A stretch of 64,000 nt of DNA from Ruminococcus bicirculans (ex Wegman et al. 2014) (GTDB taxonomy: Bacteria > Bacillota > Clostridia > Oscillospirales > Ruminococcaceae). The notes under the pieces are model-generated. The model did no database searches and was not told where the DNA came from. It saw only the letters and a program-made list of their open reading frames with translations. Of the stretch, positions 36,059 to 44,680 are shown piece after piece. The stretch is from NCBI RefSeq assembly GCF_000723465.1, contig NZ_HF545616.1, positions 682,001-746,000 of the forward strand. The letters are read 5' to 3'. The position numbers and the translations under genes are program-made. Position 1 is the first letter of the stretch. Each line of letters begins with the position of its first letter.

Positions 36059-36096
36059 GGTTCAAAATAGAACGATTTTGAGAGAGGGAAGAGTAA

Positions 36097-36174
36097 ATGT
36101 TTTTTTGGGATAAGCATAAAACGATCACCTGCTATTATGAATCATTGACAAAAGCGGTGTGTATATCTGGATGA
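36097..36174 (+). CDS. Possible 25-residue peptide
   Basis: MFFWDKHKTITCYYESLTKA followed by VCISG, behind GAGGGAAGAGTAA. It lies between a perfect promoter and a terminator, so the unit (about 200 nt) is either a small-protein gene or a small RNA. No family is known. Confidence 0.4.
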   Translation: MFFWDKHKTITCYYESLTKAVCISG

Positions 36175-36228
36175 TAGTTATGGGACTGCAATTGCTATTT
36201 CGATAATGATCGTTTTTTCTTGTAAACT

Positions 36229-36265
36229 AAAGAGCAGCTGATAATTTTCAGTCGCTCTTTTTTGT
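36229..36265 (+). terminator. Terminator of the short transcript
   Basis: AAAGAGC/GCTCTTT with an inner CTG/CAG pairing, followed by TTT. Confidence 0.7.
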
Positions 36266-36364
36266 TTTATGATGGCGAAAAAATCTTATGATACTTCTTG
36301 CCAAATCTCTTCCAATATATTATAATGTATTTAGAAGATCATATTTGAAAGGAACATATGGAAA

Positions 36365-37708
36365 ATGAAAAACATTGTTACAGCCCTGATGCAGTTTGTG
36401 ATACTTGTGGTCGCACTTGTCATTGTGACCTTTGCTATACCTAAGATCGCAGGAAACGATGACAGATATGACAAGTATATAACTGAAAACTCGAAGCAGA
36501 CCGTCACTGTTGGAAGTGCCTTTGGTGTTGTCAAAGACGGTGAAAAGGCTTCGTATATTGATATTGACAACAGCCTGAAAAATATATTTAGTAAAGTGAC
36601 TCCGCTGCAAAAGCCTGTGAATAAAATTCTGAACAGGCAGATAAGCTTCAAGCAGGCAAAATATTTTGAATACTATTGGCTCACTGCACTTATCTCAGGC
36701 GTACTTTGCTGGATATTTGCGGCAGGCTTTCCGTTTAGGATAGGGCGAAAGGGATTCAATGTGTTTGGTTCTGTGTATAATAACTTTTCAAAAGTTGTTC
36801 TCCTTGAAGATGAGATGACCCGTGAGGAATACGAGGTCGATCTGGGTATGACCATATGGGGACCTTTGTGGATAATCCTTATTGCTCTGCGTGCGACCTT
36901 TGCTATTACATGGGGCTTTATACTGCCTTTTGTGATAGCCGCCAATCTTGCCATAGGTATTATAAGAATAGTTGGAAATGTTATTATCGTCAGCGTCCGT
37001 GGTGCTGCCGCCGATGCAAAAAGGCACAGCCTTTCGCAAAAGCTCGACAAAACGACCTTTTCTATTTATCCTGAGGGCGGATATTTCAGAGTAGAACAGG
37101 ATCAGGACAATGGTCAGGGCGTATATGTGAAAAATTATTGGAACGCTGTTGCGGCAAAGGCATTGTTTGAAAGCGAAGCCGGAAATAAGTCTTTCAGCAA
37201 GGAGGATTCTGAGGAAAACATTCTTCGTGGAGATATAAAAGAGAAGAAGTTTTATGAAACATATCGTTTGCTCAGCCGTATAAAGGGTCTTTTTAATAAT
37301 GATATCAAAAGTAAAAAAGCAATTATCACCGCTTCATTAAAGAATAAAGAGGGCGGCTATGAATACAGATTTATTGCTGAACCGGAATTGTACCATGTTT
37401 ATATGGTGGGTGATGAAGTCGCAGAAAACCTTAGCCATAAGGATCTGAAAATAGATTTTAATGCCGCAATGCTTCTTGACCTGCTTGACTTTGACCGAAA
37501 GGGTCAAAGATATGATCATAATGATTTTCTTAATTTGTATTACGCTGATAGTGATGAATTTACGGCCAAACTTATGAATTATAATCATAAGCTGATAGCA
37601 AAGTTTGGCAGAAACAGATATGACGAGTATTTTGAACAGCACAAACAGCAGATAATCGAACACCGCCGATATAAAAAGCTTTCGGCTGTGGGAGAGGACG
37701 ATGAGTGA
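36365..37708 (+). CDS. Integral membrane protein of unknown function
   Basis: 447 residues, AAAGGAACATATGGAAA before the ATG. Hydrophobic segments lie near 5-28, 105-125, 160-180 and 185-210. A long hydrophilic C-terminal half (from about 220) carries YPEGGYFRVEQDQDNGQGVY. The N-terminal loop between the first two segments is probably outside and the C-terminal half inside. I do not recognise a family. It stands alone between terminators. Confidence 0.7.
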   Translation: MKNIVTALMQFVILVVALVIVTFAIPKIAGNDDRYDKYITENSKQTVTVGSAFGVVKDGEKASYIDIDNSLKNIFSKVTPLQKPVNKILNRQISFKQAKYFEYYWLTALISGVLCWIFAAGFPFRIGRKGFNVFGSVYNNFSKVVLLEDEMTREEYEVDLGMTIWGPLWIILIALRATFAITWGFILPFVIAANLAIGIIRIVGNVIIVSVRGAAADAKRHSLSQKLDKTTFSIYPEGGYFRVEQDQDNGQGVYVKNYWNAVAAKALFESEAGNKSFSKEDSEENILRGDIKEKKFYETYRLLSRIKGLFNNDIKSKKAIITASLKNKEGGYEYRFIAEPELYHVYMVGDEVAENLSHKDLKIDFNAAMLLDLLDFDRKGQRYDHNDFLNLYYADSDEFTAKLMNYNHKLIAKFGRNRYDEYFEQHKQQIIEHRRYKKLSAVGEDDE

Positions 37709-37732
37709 GAAAATTAAATATTCGATATAATA

Positions 37733-37767
37733 ATCCTCCCACGGAATTGTTTCTGTGGGAGGGTTTG
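37733..37767 (+). terminator. Terminator
   Basis: CCTCCCAC/GTGGGAGG stem with a 12 nt loop, then GTTTG. The 37768-38033 stretch after it holds no other recognised feature. Confidence 0.75.
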
Positions 37768-38033
37768 CTTTCCGTACACCAAATCACCTACCGCTTGTGC
37801 AACTTTTTTGCCGTTTGTGCAAATATTATTGACTTTTTGTTAAGAATCATAGATAATTATTATAAATATTCATGCTGTTAATTAGAGATGCTTGTTAAAC
37901 AATGAAAATGAGAATAATAGAAAACTCAGCTAAAGTGTTTCTGCAGACGATGAGCTATGATACTGAAACAGTTGGGTGAGCAATGGCGGACACTATGGCG
38001 GCTGTCATAATGTCAGATGAAGAGAGGTAAAAT

Positions 38034-39164
38034 ATGGATAAAAAGATAAAAGCTTTTTTTGCAGCTATGGGAATTGCCACGGCGTTGTTAGTGCCTGTTT
38101 CTGCATCTGCGGATAATTCTGACTCAAAAGTGCAGGTGAGCATCGACATTACTTGGGACTCATTGGAGTTCACCTATACAGATCGGCAGTGGGATCCTGA
38201 GACACATTCATATATAGGCGGCGGTTGGTCTGACAGCGGCGGAAATTTTACTTTGACAAACACAGGGAATGTGGGTGTTATGGCGGATTTTTCATACAAA
38301 CAAGCAGAGGGCATGGACGAGATAAAAGGCTATTTTTCAAGCAGTGAGCTAATAGTGCCTATTTCAGAAAGCCGAAACAGCAAACTTACTTTGTCGGGTA
38401 AACCGACAGCGCATTTTGAAAGCATGACGGTCGGCACGGTTACAGTGAATGTTACCACTGATGATTCGGGAGATGCAGGCGACAGTACGATAACAGGCTG
38501 GTATAAGGATGAGGAAACCGGCGATTGGTACTATTATGATAAGAACGGCAAATTGGTCACAGGTTGGTTTAAGGACGGCGGAAGTGAATGGTATTATGCC
38601 GATGAAGACGGCAAGCTTGTCAGAGGTTGGTTTAAAGACGGCGGAAACGATTGGTACTATGCAGACAAAGACGGCAAGCTTGTCAGAGGTTGGTTCAATG
38701 ACGGCGGAGACGATTGGTATTATTCTGATAATGACGGAAAATTGCACACAGGCTGGCTCATAAGCCCCTTGGGTGCAAAGGGAAAGATGTTCTATTTTGA
38801 CCTTATGGGCGTAATGCAAACAGGTTGGTATGTAGACGGCAATAATCGGTTTTATTTGGGAGCTGACGGCACAATGCTTTCCGCATGGCTTGTAAGCCCA
38901 TTGGGATACGAGGAGGGCAAGACCTACTATTATGATGAAACAGGTGCAATGCACATGGGCTGGCTTACCGACCCTCCTGGGTCAGAGGGACAGACGTTCT
39001 ATTTCAGCGAGCGTGGCACAATGGTAACAGGCTGGGCGAATATAGGCGACTATTGGTACTATTTTCACAGCGACGGCGTAATGGCAACAGACACCACTAT
39101 GGACGGGAAGCACCTTGGCTCGGACGGAAGGTGGGACGGATACGGTGAAACACCAAATATGTAA
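38034..39164 (+). CDS. Surface protein with choline-binding-type repeats
   Basis: 376 residues. The signal peptide ends near SASA (about 26). A strand-rich domain (30-140) has ITWDSLEFTY and WDPETHSY. From about 153 to 355 there are eight or nine repeats of the form TGW(F/Y)-x5-8-WYY-x4-G-(K/x)-(L/M), the CW_binding_1 (choline-binding) type. Such repeats hold proteins on phosphocholine-bearing wall polymers, which the lic operon at the left of this window could make. AGAGAGGTAAAAT precedes the ATG. The next gene shares its N-terminal domain. Confidence 0.85.
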   Translation: MDKKIKAFFAAMGIATALLVPVSASADNSDSKVQVSIDITWDSLEFTYTDRQWDPETHSYIGGGWSDSGGNFTLTNTGNVGVMADFSYKQAEGMDEIKGYFSSSELIVPISESRNSKLTLSGKPTAHFESMTVGTVTVNVTTDDSGDAGDSTITGWYKDEETGDWYYYDKNGKLVTGWFKDGGSEWYYADEDGKLVRGWFKDGGNDWYYADKDGKLVRGWFNDGGDDWYYSDNDGKLHTGWLISPLGAKGKMFYFDLMGVMQTGWYVDGNNRFYLGADGTMLSAWLVSPLGYEEGKTYYYDETGAMHMGWLTDPPGSEGQTFYFSERGTMVTGWANIGDYWYYFHSDGVMATDTTMDGKHLGSDGRWDGYGETPNM

Positions 39165-39200
39165 GTAATATAATCAATTATAAAAAAGGAGAACTCACTT

Positions 39201-40307
39201 ATGAAAAAGACAATTTCTATCACAATGGCATTTGCACTTGTGGCAACACTCAGCACGGCGGCGTTTGCAGCGGCGGCTGATGACGCTGACATCAAAAAGG
39301 ATATCGGCGTAAATGCAAAGTATGTTGAGGATATCAAGACTTCAAAAACTATCAGTGCCGACGTTGTGTGGGGCGAAATGGAGTTCACATACAGCGTGAA
39401 CGGAACAAAGACTTGGAACGCTAAAACCCACGAATATGACATTGATACCAAGGGCGAATGGTCTGCAAAGGGCAATGATATAAGCGTTACAAACCATTCC
39501 AATGCGGCAATCGACGTTGATCTTACATACCAGCCTCTTGATGAATACAGCGTTGTAAAAGGCACATTCACAAATGACGAATTTACTATACCCACAGCCG
39601 AGGGCAAGGCTGTTGATGATGAAAGCCTTACAGTAAGCACGGCTCTTACCCTAAGCGGCGAGCTTTCATCAAATGTTACCGCTCTTACAAAAGTAGGAAA
39701 CGTAGCGGTAAATATTGCAGAAGCTTCGGAAAATGCAGATACAGATGTAAAAACAGTTTCATCATATAACGACCTTGTAAGCGCAATGGCAGCAGGCGGA
39801 AAGATAAAGCTTGATGATGATATCACACTGAAAAGCCGCATAAACTGCAAAAAGAACACTGTTATCGAACTCGACCTTAACGGTCACACTATCACAGGTC
39901 AGATAATGAACAATGGCGCAGATTGTACTATCAAAAACGGCACTCTTAACGGCGACGAAGGTCCGATAATGGTGCAGGGCGGCACAACAAATCTTATAGG
40001 CTGTAAGATATCCACAAAATATACTCCTGTTTATGTTTCGAGGGGTACTGCAAATATAACTGACTGCACTCTTACAAATGAAGATGCGAATAAAAGCGTA
40101 GTTATCAATAATACAGGTACAGTAAATATCAGCGGTACTACAAATATTTCAAGTACGATCTACAAAAATCCAAACAGCAAATATCTGCCTCACGTTCTTG
40201 CAGGCACATATAATTTTGACCCGACCGACTTTGTTGACAGCGAGAAGTTTACTATAACTCAGAGCGGTGAAAACTGGATAGTTGCGGAAAAATCGCAGAG
40301 AAGATAA
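39201..40307 (+). CDS. Secreted protein with N-terminal domain shared with its neighbour and a beta-helix-like C-terminus
   Basis: 368 residues. The signal peptide ends near AAFAAAA (about 25). Residues 45-175 parallel the previous gene's first domain: VVWGEMEFTY against ITWDSLEFTY, and WNAKTHEY against WDPETHSY. From about 195 on, short repeats with DLNGHTITG, TIKNGTLNG, LIGCKIS and ITDCTLTN suggest a right-handed beta-helix, as in adhesins and polysaccharide-active proteins. AAAGGAGAACTCACTT precedes the ATG. It is the second gene of the surface operon. Confidence 0.78.
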   Translation: MKKTISITMAFALVATLSTAAFAAAADDADIKKDIGVNAKYVEDIKTSKTISADVVWGEMEFTYSVNGTKTWNAKTHEYDIDTKGEWSAKGNDISVTNHSNAAIDVDLTYQPLDEYSVVKGTFTNDEFTIPTAEGKAVDDESLTVSTALTLSGELSSNVTALTKVGNVAVNIAEASENADTDVKTVSSYNDLVSAMAAGGKIKLDDDITLKSRINCKKNTVIELDLNGHTITGQIMNNGADCTIKNGTLNGDEGPIMVQGGTTNLIGCKISTKYTPVYVSRGTANITDCTLTNEDANKSVVINNTGTVNISGTTNISSTIYKNPNSKYLPHVLAGTYNFDPTDFVDSEKFTITQSGENWIVAEKSQRR

Positions 40308-40332
40308 TAAGTTTTGACGATTCAGGGGTCTC

Positions 40333-40588
40333 ATGATGAATAAGCAAAAAAGATGACGGCAAATTGATAGTATCTGTGCTGGCGGTTTGCTTTGCGGTGA
40401 CGCTGCTTGTTATGATATATGCAATTTGCAGACCGCAGACAAAGCCCAAAGCAGAGTTTGTTCCACCCCCTTTTGAAAGCGAAGCACAGCAGGGCGTGCC
40501 TGATGTTCCGGAGGAGCTTGGCTACAGTTCTCCTGACAGGGACGATATGAGCTATGATTTCGCAGTGTGCGGAAAAAGGCTGGGATAG
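40333..40588 (+). pseudogene. Small single-helix membrane protein, frame broken in an A-run
   Basis: ATGATGAATAAGCAAAAAA starts a frame that ends at a TGA after six A residues. One base fewer would continue as DDGKLIVSVLAVCFAVTLLV, a membrane helix, and then a proline-rich outer part to 40588. Either this is a frameshift mutation (or sequence error), or slippage on the A-run makes the protein, or translation starts at the internal TTG at 40364. Confidence 0.55.
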
Positions 40589-40589
40589 T

Positions 40590-40796
40590 ATGAAGCCTGA
40601 AGAAAAATACGAACATATTTTCAAATGCATTTCCGAGATATGCTTTGATTATTTTCTGTCAACAAAGACGCAGGAACTTCTCAAGGTAAATATCAATAAT
40701 ACATTTTCACAGCTTATTGACGAAGTTGTCGAAGAAAGAAATCAAGAAATTCACGAGAGGTTCAAGGAAAAGGCTGAAAAATATATTTCAGAGTAA
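40590..40796 (+). CDS. Hypothetical 68-residue helical protein
   Basis: MKPEEKYEHIFKCISEICFD and a long charged helix (EVVEERNQEIHERFKEKAEK). It starts one base after the previous stop and ends the surface operon; a strong terminator follows. No known family. Confidence 0.6.
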   Translation: MKPEEKYEHIFKCISEICFDYFLSTKTQELLKVNINNTFSQLIDEVVEERNQEIHERFKEKAEKYISE

Positions 40797-40807
40797 TAGC
40801 TTTTTGA

Positions 40808-40848
40808 CAAAACGAGCGTATACCGATTTGGTGTACGCTCGTTTTGAT
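40808..40848 (+). terminator. Terminator of the surface-protein operon
   Basis: CAAAACGAGCGTA/TACGCTCGTTTTG, a perfect 13 bp stem with a 13 nt loop. Confidence 0.88.
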
Positions 40849-40995
40849 TATACCGTGGTCATTATTATGGTACTATAAGTGCCGTTTGTTGAATTATAAA
40901 TAGTTTGGTATGCGACAAATAACTTACTAGACGTAACGGTGAAAGCGTGTTATACTATAAATATAGAGAAGATGAGTATGAAAGGAGTGGGCAAC

Positions 40996-41331
40996 GTGGA
41001 AAGCGGTCGTGTTCAGGATAGCTTTTTTGGAATGTCTTTTAATCACCAGATGTCCTGGATAGATGAAACTGTTTCACACATAGTCACACATAATTTACAA
41101 CCAAAGATAAGTGAAGAAGGTAGAGAATCCTATGGTCAAAAGGGCTACACACACGCCTTGAAAAGAATATTTGAAGTAATAAAGAGCGACCCAAAGAATA
41201 TAACGAACCTAGATGAGATTGTAAAGGCGGAAAGAAAATTGAAGGACTATCTATATGACGGGAAGTTTTCAGATGATGAAATGCTAAGCTGTTGGGGTAA
41301 ATACACAGAAAATTATATGAATGAGTTGTAG
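40996..41331 (+). CDS. Hypothetical protein, 111 aa
   Basis: GTG start behind AAAGGAGTGGGCAAC (an upstream ATG at 40939 lacks a ribosome site). The protein has GMSFNHQMSWIDETVSHIV and a helical C-terminal half with YGQKGYTHALKRIFEVIKSD. It is the first of five small genes on one strand with short gaps. The family is unknown. Confidence 0.58.
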   Translation: MESGRVQDSFFGMSFNHQMSWIDETVSHIVTHNLQPKISEEGRESYGQKGYTHALKRIFEVIKSDPKNITNLDEIVKAERKLKDYLYDGKFSDDEMLSCWGKYTENYMNEL

Positions 41332-41363
41332 GATATGCGATTATAAGAAGAGAGGTTATTTTT

Positions 41364-41618
41364 ATGTCAAAGAAGAAGTTGAATATTCCACTGTCGGAGT
41401 TTATAAACTTAAAGGAGAAAAAGCCAGAGGATATGACAGGCTGTGTCGTGCTATATAAGAATGGCAGCTTAGACGTAGCAACTTGGTATTCGCATGCCTA
41501 CAACCCAGATGATGAGCCAGGGTATTTCAAACAGGGGTGTTTCTATATGGGTAAAGAAAATATAGTGGCGTGGCTTTCGATAAATGATTATGTTATTGAC
41601 ATGAATGATTCAGAATGA
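41364..41618 (+). CDS. Hypothetical protein, 84 aa
   Basis: Compact strand-rich protein with GCVVLYKNGSLDVATWYSHA and a C-terminal VAWLSINDYVI. The layout recalls small DUF551-like proteins of phages (a short domain with paired tryptophans), but the match is loose. It ends with a 14 bp overlap with the frame of the next gene. Confidence 0.55.
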   Translation: MSKKKLNIPLSEFINLKEKKPEDMTGCVVLYKNGSLDVATWYSHAYNPDDEPGYFKQGCFYMGKENIVAWLSINDYVIDMNDSE

Positions 41619-41634
41619 TAATGGGGGAGATATG

Positions 41635-42111
41635 ATGTACTTTTATCAAGTGCTCCAAAGCTGCGATGAATTTAAGGTTGTCAGCGAATTTTTAGCGATG
41701 ATCAAAAGCTCTGAAAAATGCTCTGCCAATCAGAGGATAAGAGAGACTATAAAGGCGTTGCCTCAGATAACTCCCAACAAATCGGACAATGAAGTTTTAT
41801 ATATTGAGGAGCTTAAAGAAGCACAGGAAGAGGGCGAAAATTTTTATAATGTTTATCTGCTCGATAGATCAAATAACGAAACTTACAGCATAGAGGCGGT
41901 TCCTTGGGATGAGGTCTTAGGTTATGCAGTCGATGAAGCAAGCATTGCAAAGTATGGTGATGTTAAATTCACAGCGTTGGTTTTATATGAGATGACGTAT
42001 TTTGGCTTTTCTGAGAAACAGATACAGAATACTATCAAAGCTTTTAATGATGAGGAGGCACTCTATCCAAAAAGCTGGCAAATGCCATTAGAACCATATG
42101 ATTATGAATAG
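41635..42111 (+). CDS. DUF6557-like protein
   Basis: 158 residues from the second ATG after GGGGGAG. The C-terminal half reads VPWDEVLGYAVDEASI and LVLYEMTYFGFSEKQI, the W-x-E-x-LG and EMT-(F/Y)-FGF signatures of this uncharacterised family, which is frequent among toxin-neighbour and accessory genes. Function unknown. Confidence 0.65.
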   Translation: MYFYQVLQSCDEFKVVSEFLAMIKSSEKCSANQRIRETIKALPQITPNKSDNEVLYIEELKEAQEEGENFYNVYLLDRSNNETYSIEAVPWDEVLGYAVDEASIAKYGDVKFTALVLYEMTYFGFSEKQIQNTIKAFNDEEALYPKSWQMPLEPYDYE

Positions 42112-42128
42112 TGATATGAAAGGTGGAT

Positions 42129-42632
42129 ATGAAATTGGCTAACGTAAAAAATCAAGAATATACAAAAGAAATGTTTAAAGACATAGCGTTCTTTACTCTT
42201 GCCGAGCCTGGTGCTATGGGGGACGGCAATCTTATGGAATTTATCACAGCCGAAGGTGAGAAGTTCTCGCTTTTCTTTTCTGAAGAAATGCCATATTCAA
42301 AGGTCAAGGAGTATTTTCCTGCGTTAGATGATTGCTATTGGAATGGTCCTGAATCAGATGAATCCTGCAGAACTGAGTTCGTGTTCTACCTCAGTAAGGA
42401 CGAAAGGAACTTCAAGCACACAAAGCCTCCGAAAAATTATACGCACCTGTATGAAGGTTTTGGAAATCACATATGTATACGTAAAGATTATTATCCTGTG
42501 GTCGAGCCGATCATAAGAGATCTTATAGAAAAGAATGAGCTTGTAAATTGGTATAAAAGAACTGAAAAAATAATAAACGCAATAAAAAATCTAACGGCTG
42601 AAAAGAAAAAAGAAAATATAAAATGCGATTAG
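42129..42632 (+). CDS. Hypothetical protein, 167 aa
   Basis: ATG behind AAAGGTGGAT. A soluble protein with FTLAEPGAMGDGNLMEFIT and YEGFGNHICIRKDYYP, and a charged C-terminus. No family is recognised. It overlaps the next gene by 10 bp. Confidence 0.6.
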   Translation: MKLANVKNQEYTKEMFKDIAFFTLAEPGAMGDGNLMEFITAEGEKFSLFFSEEMPYSKVKEYFPALDDCYWNGPESDESCRTEFVFYLSKDERNFKHTKPPKNYTHLYEGFGNHICIRKDYYPVVEPIIRDLIEKNELVNWYKRTEKIINAIKNLTAEKKKENIKCD

Positions 42633-42826
42633 AAGAATTTTTAGATTGTTTTGACATTAATTGTATAGTAGAGATAACGTGTGAAAGTGAACCTGTTAGG
42701 AGATGCAGAGTGTCGGCTGCACTATCTGACGACAGATACCCGGCGGTGGACTATGTGGTCTTGCCCGGCAGTGTTACATTTAAGGATGATGTCGTACATA
42801 TACCAGTGATTTGTAAATTGACCTAG
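42623..42826 (+). CDS. Hypothetical protein, 67 aa
   Basis: A small strand-rich protein (IVEITCESEPVRRCRVSAAL) overlapping the previous stop. No clear ribosome site, so translation would be coupled. The following 42827-43113 stretch contains AT-rich promoter-like sequence (GTATATATAATGG near 42992) and no gene. Confidence 0.5.
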   Translation: MRLEEFLDCFDINCIVEITCESEPVRRCRVSAALSDDRYPAVDYVVLPGSVTFKDDVVHIPVICKLT

Positions 42827-43113
42827 GGGACGTTCAGAAAGTGTATAAATACTTATTTTGCTGAACACGAAGAAAATGGGGCAGTATAATGACCCAAAGC
42901 AGGTGGATATTTTGTCAGAATCGTCGAATATTTTAGCACCCAAAAAATTTTATACGTCAGACCTGCATTTTTTTCTCTAATAGGATCGTTTGTATATATA
43001 ATGGGCATACTATAAGGGATAAAACAGCAGGATATAAAAACAAAGAATGCGTTTTTATGCTTGATTTTTTCAAGCGATTGTATTATAATAGCATTGAAAG
43101 GAGCTGATAATCG

Positions 43114-44298
43114 GTGATTAAAGTTTTAAAAATATCTGCCGAAGGCCTTCCACTATACGATGGTAAATGTGAAATCAACTTTATCAACACACAAAGAACA
43201 ACCTCAGGTGATACCGAAGGAATGTTTAAGCTTTCTTCTTCAAAAGCTAACAGGCTGTATACAAATAATATAGAAAGTTTTTTTGGAATCAATGCTTCTG
43301 GAAAGACCACAATTTTAAGGCTTATTTCTTTTGTTTTTTCTGTTTTAAACAACGAGCAAATAAATAATATAAAATACTGTGGAATACTTGGGGAAGGCAA
43401 CGAGCAGAATGAGATTGTTTTTGATATTGTATTTGCGAACTGCGATACTGTAAATCTGCTGCACACAGTTATTAAATATGCAGATGAACACTATATAATA
43501 ACTGAGGAATATATTAAGTCTAGGAAGTTGCTCGCATCTGACAACAAAACAAGCATCTTTGACTTTTCTTCGGCAACAACGATAATGAAAAGGAAAGATG
43601 ATGAACAATACCTAGTAGACGATATGAGCATTATCGTGGGATACAAAAAAGCAGAAAAAACAACGATCGTATTTACTGATATGATTGAAATCACGAATAT
43701 AAACAGACTCAAACTCTTAAAGGAATATCCTCTAAGTGTTCTATCTTATTTTGATCCCAAGATAGAATATATAAATACCAAGGAAAACAACGGAAAAACG
43801 GTTATATATCTTAAGTTTCGAGGCGAAAAAGAGAGAATATTATATGATCTTGCGGAACTCAATACCTATTTATCTTCAGGAACAATAAAAGGAATAAATG
43901 TCTTTGGAAGAGCCATATCTCTTTTTGAAACTGGTGGATATCTTATAATCGATGACCTAGAGAACCACTTCAATCATGAGATCGTATCAACGTTGATACG
44001 ATTTTTCACGGACAAAAGAGTAAACCCGCATGGAGCAACCCTTATTTTCTCCACACATTACTTCGAACTTCTTGAACACATAAAAAGAAATGACTGCATT
44101 TATATTGTGGAAAACAAAGATAAAATCACAATAACTCCATTAAATGAACGAATACAGAGAAATGATGAAAATAAAGTGCAATCGTTTAAAAGTGGGCTCA
44201 TAGGCAATACTGCTCCTTCATATGAAGCATATATCCAGCTCAAAAAAAGTATCATAAATAAGGTGGAGGCAATTGTCCCAAGCCCTGTCAGACCATAG
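43114..44298 (+). CDS. AAA15/OLD-like ABC-type ATPase
   Basis: 394 residues, GTG-proximal start region with GAAAGGAGCTGATAATC upstream. Walker A is FFGINASGKTTIL (residues 57-68). A signature-like YLSSGTIKG appears near 254, Walker B in GGYLIIDDLENHF and the H-loop in ATLIFSTHYFE. A long insertion between Walker A and the signature is typical of AAA15/OLD-type proteins, many of which act in phage defence with a nuclease partner. No partner gene is adjacent; a decayed antitoxin follows. A defence role is therefore only a suggestion. Confidence 0.8.
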   Translation: MIKVLKISAEGLPLYDGKCEINFINTQRTTSGDTEGMFKLSSSKANRLYTNNIESFFGINASGKTTILRLISFVFSVLNNEQINNIKYCGILGEGNEQNEIVFDIVFANCDTVNLLHTVIKYADEHYIITEEYIKSRKLLASDNKTSIFDFSSATTIMKRKDDEQYLVDDMSIIVGYKKAEKTTIVFTDMIEITNINRLKLLKEYPLSVLSYFDPKIEYINTKENNGKTVIYLKFRGEKERILYDLAELNTYLSSGTIKGINVFGRAISLFETGGYLIIDDLENHFNHEIVSTLIRFFTDKRVNPHGATLIFSTHYFELLEHIKRNDCIYIVENKDKITITPLNERIQRNDENKVQSFKSGLIGNTAPSYEAYIQLKKSIINKVEAIVPSPVRP

Positions 44299-44299
44299 T

Positions 44300-44437
44300 T
44301 TATTCATCGTTCACCTCGATAAGCTTGTGCTGCTTGCCGTTTCAGCTTGAAAGCTGATCCATAGACCTGTCGATCATAGCAAGATATTACTCATTGTGTG
44401 CTGCCTTCATAATCTGATTGTATTGCTCAAGGCTCAT
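44300..44437 (-). pseudogene. Remnant of a Phd/YefM-type antitoxin
   Basis: A minus-strand frame from an ATG at 44437 reads MSLEQYNQIMKAAHNE, stop, YLAMIDRSMDQLSS, stop, NGKQHKLIEVNDE, stop. The middle and end fit the C-terminal, toxin-binding half of Phd/YefM antitoxins, interrupted by two in-frame stops. No toxin gene is left nearby. Confidence 0.5.
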
Positions 44438-44628
44438 TATAACAACAATTTGCTATTTTTATACTTTTACCATTCCACAAATTTCTCCTGTTGTACAGTT
44501 TGTAATAAAAATGTGATTATTTTATACTTCTGTTTTGAAAATTGATTCCCGTGGCCTGAATTCCACAACAGTTGACAAAACTGCAAAAATATGATGTGAT
44601 TTTCAGGTAATAATTTAAGGGCAATGAC

Positions 44629-44660
44629 TCTCCGTGTAATTTTCACGGGGCGTTTTTTAT
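44629..44660 (+). terminator. Terminator
   Basis: TCCGTG/CACGGG stem with a 7 nt loop, then GCGTTTTTTATTTTTT. Confidence 0.65.
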
Positions 44661-44680
44661 TTTTTGTGGGGGTGTTTTCT

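Noticed and set aside
37880-38033. c-di-GMP riboswitch before the surface operon
   Set aside because: The leader has some inverted repeats but lacks the conserved aptamer sequences.
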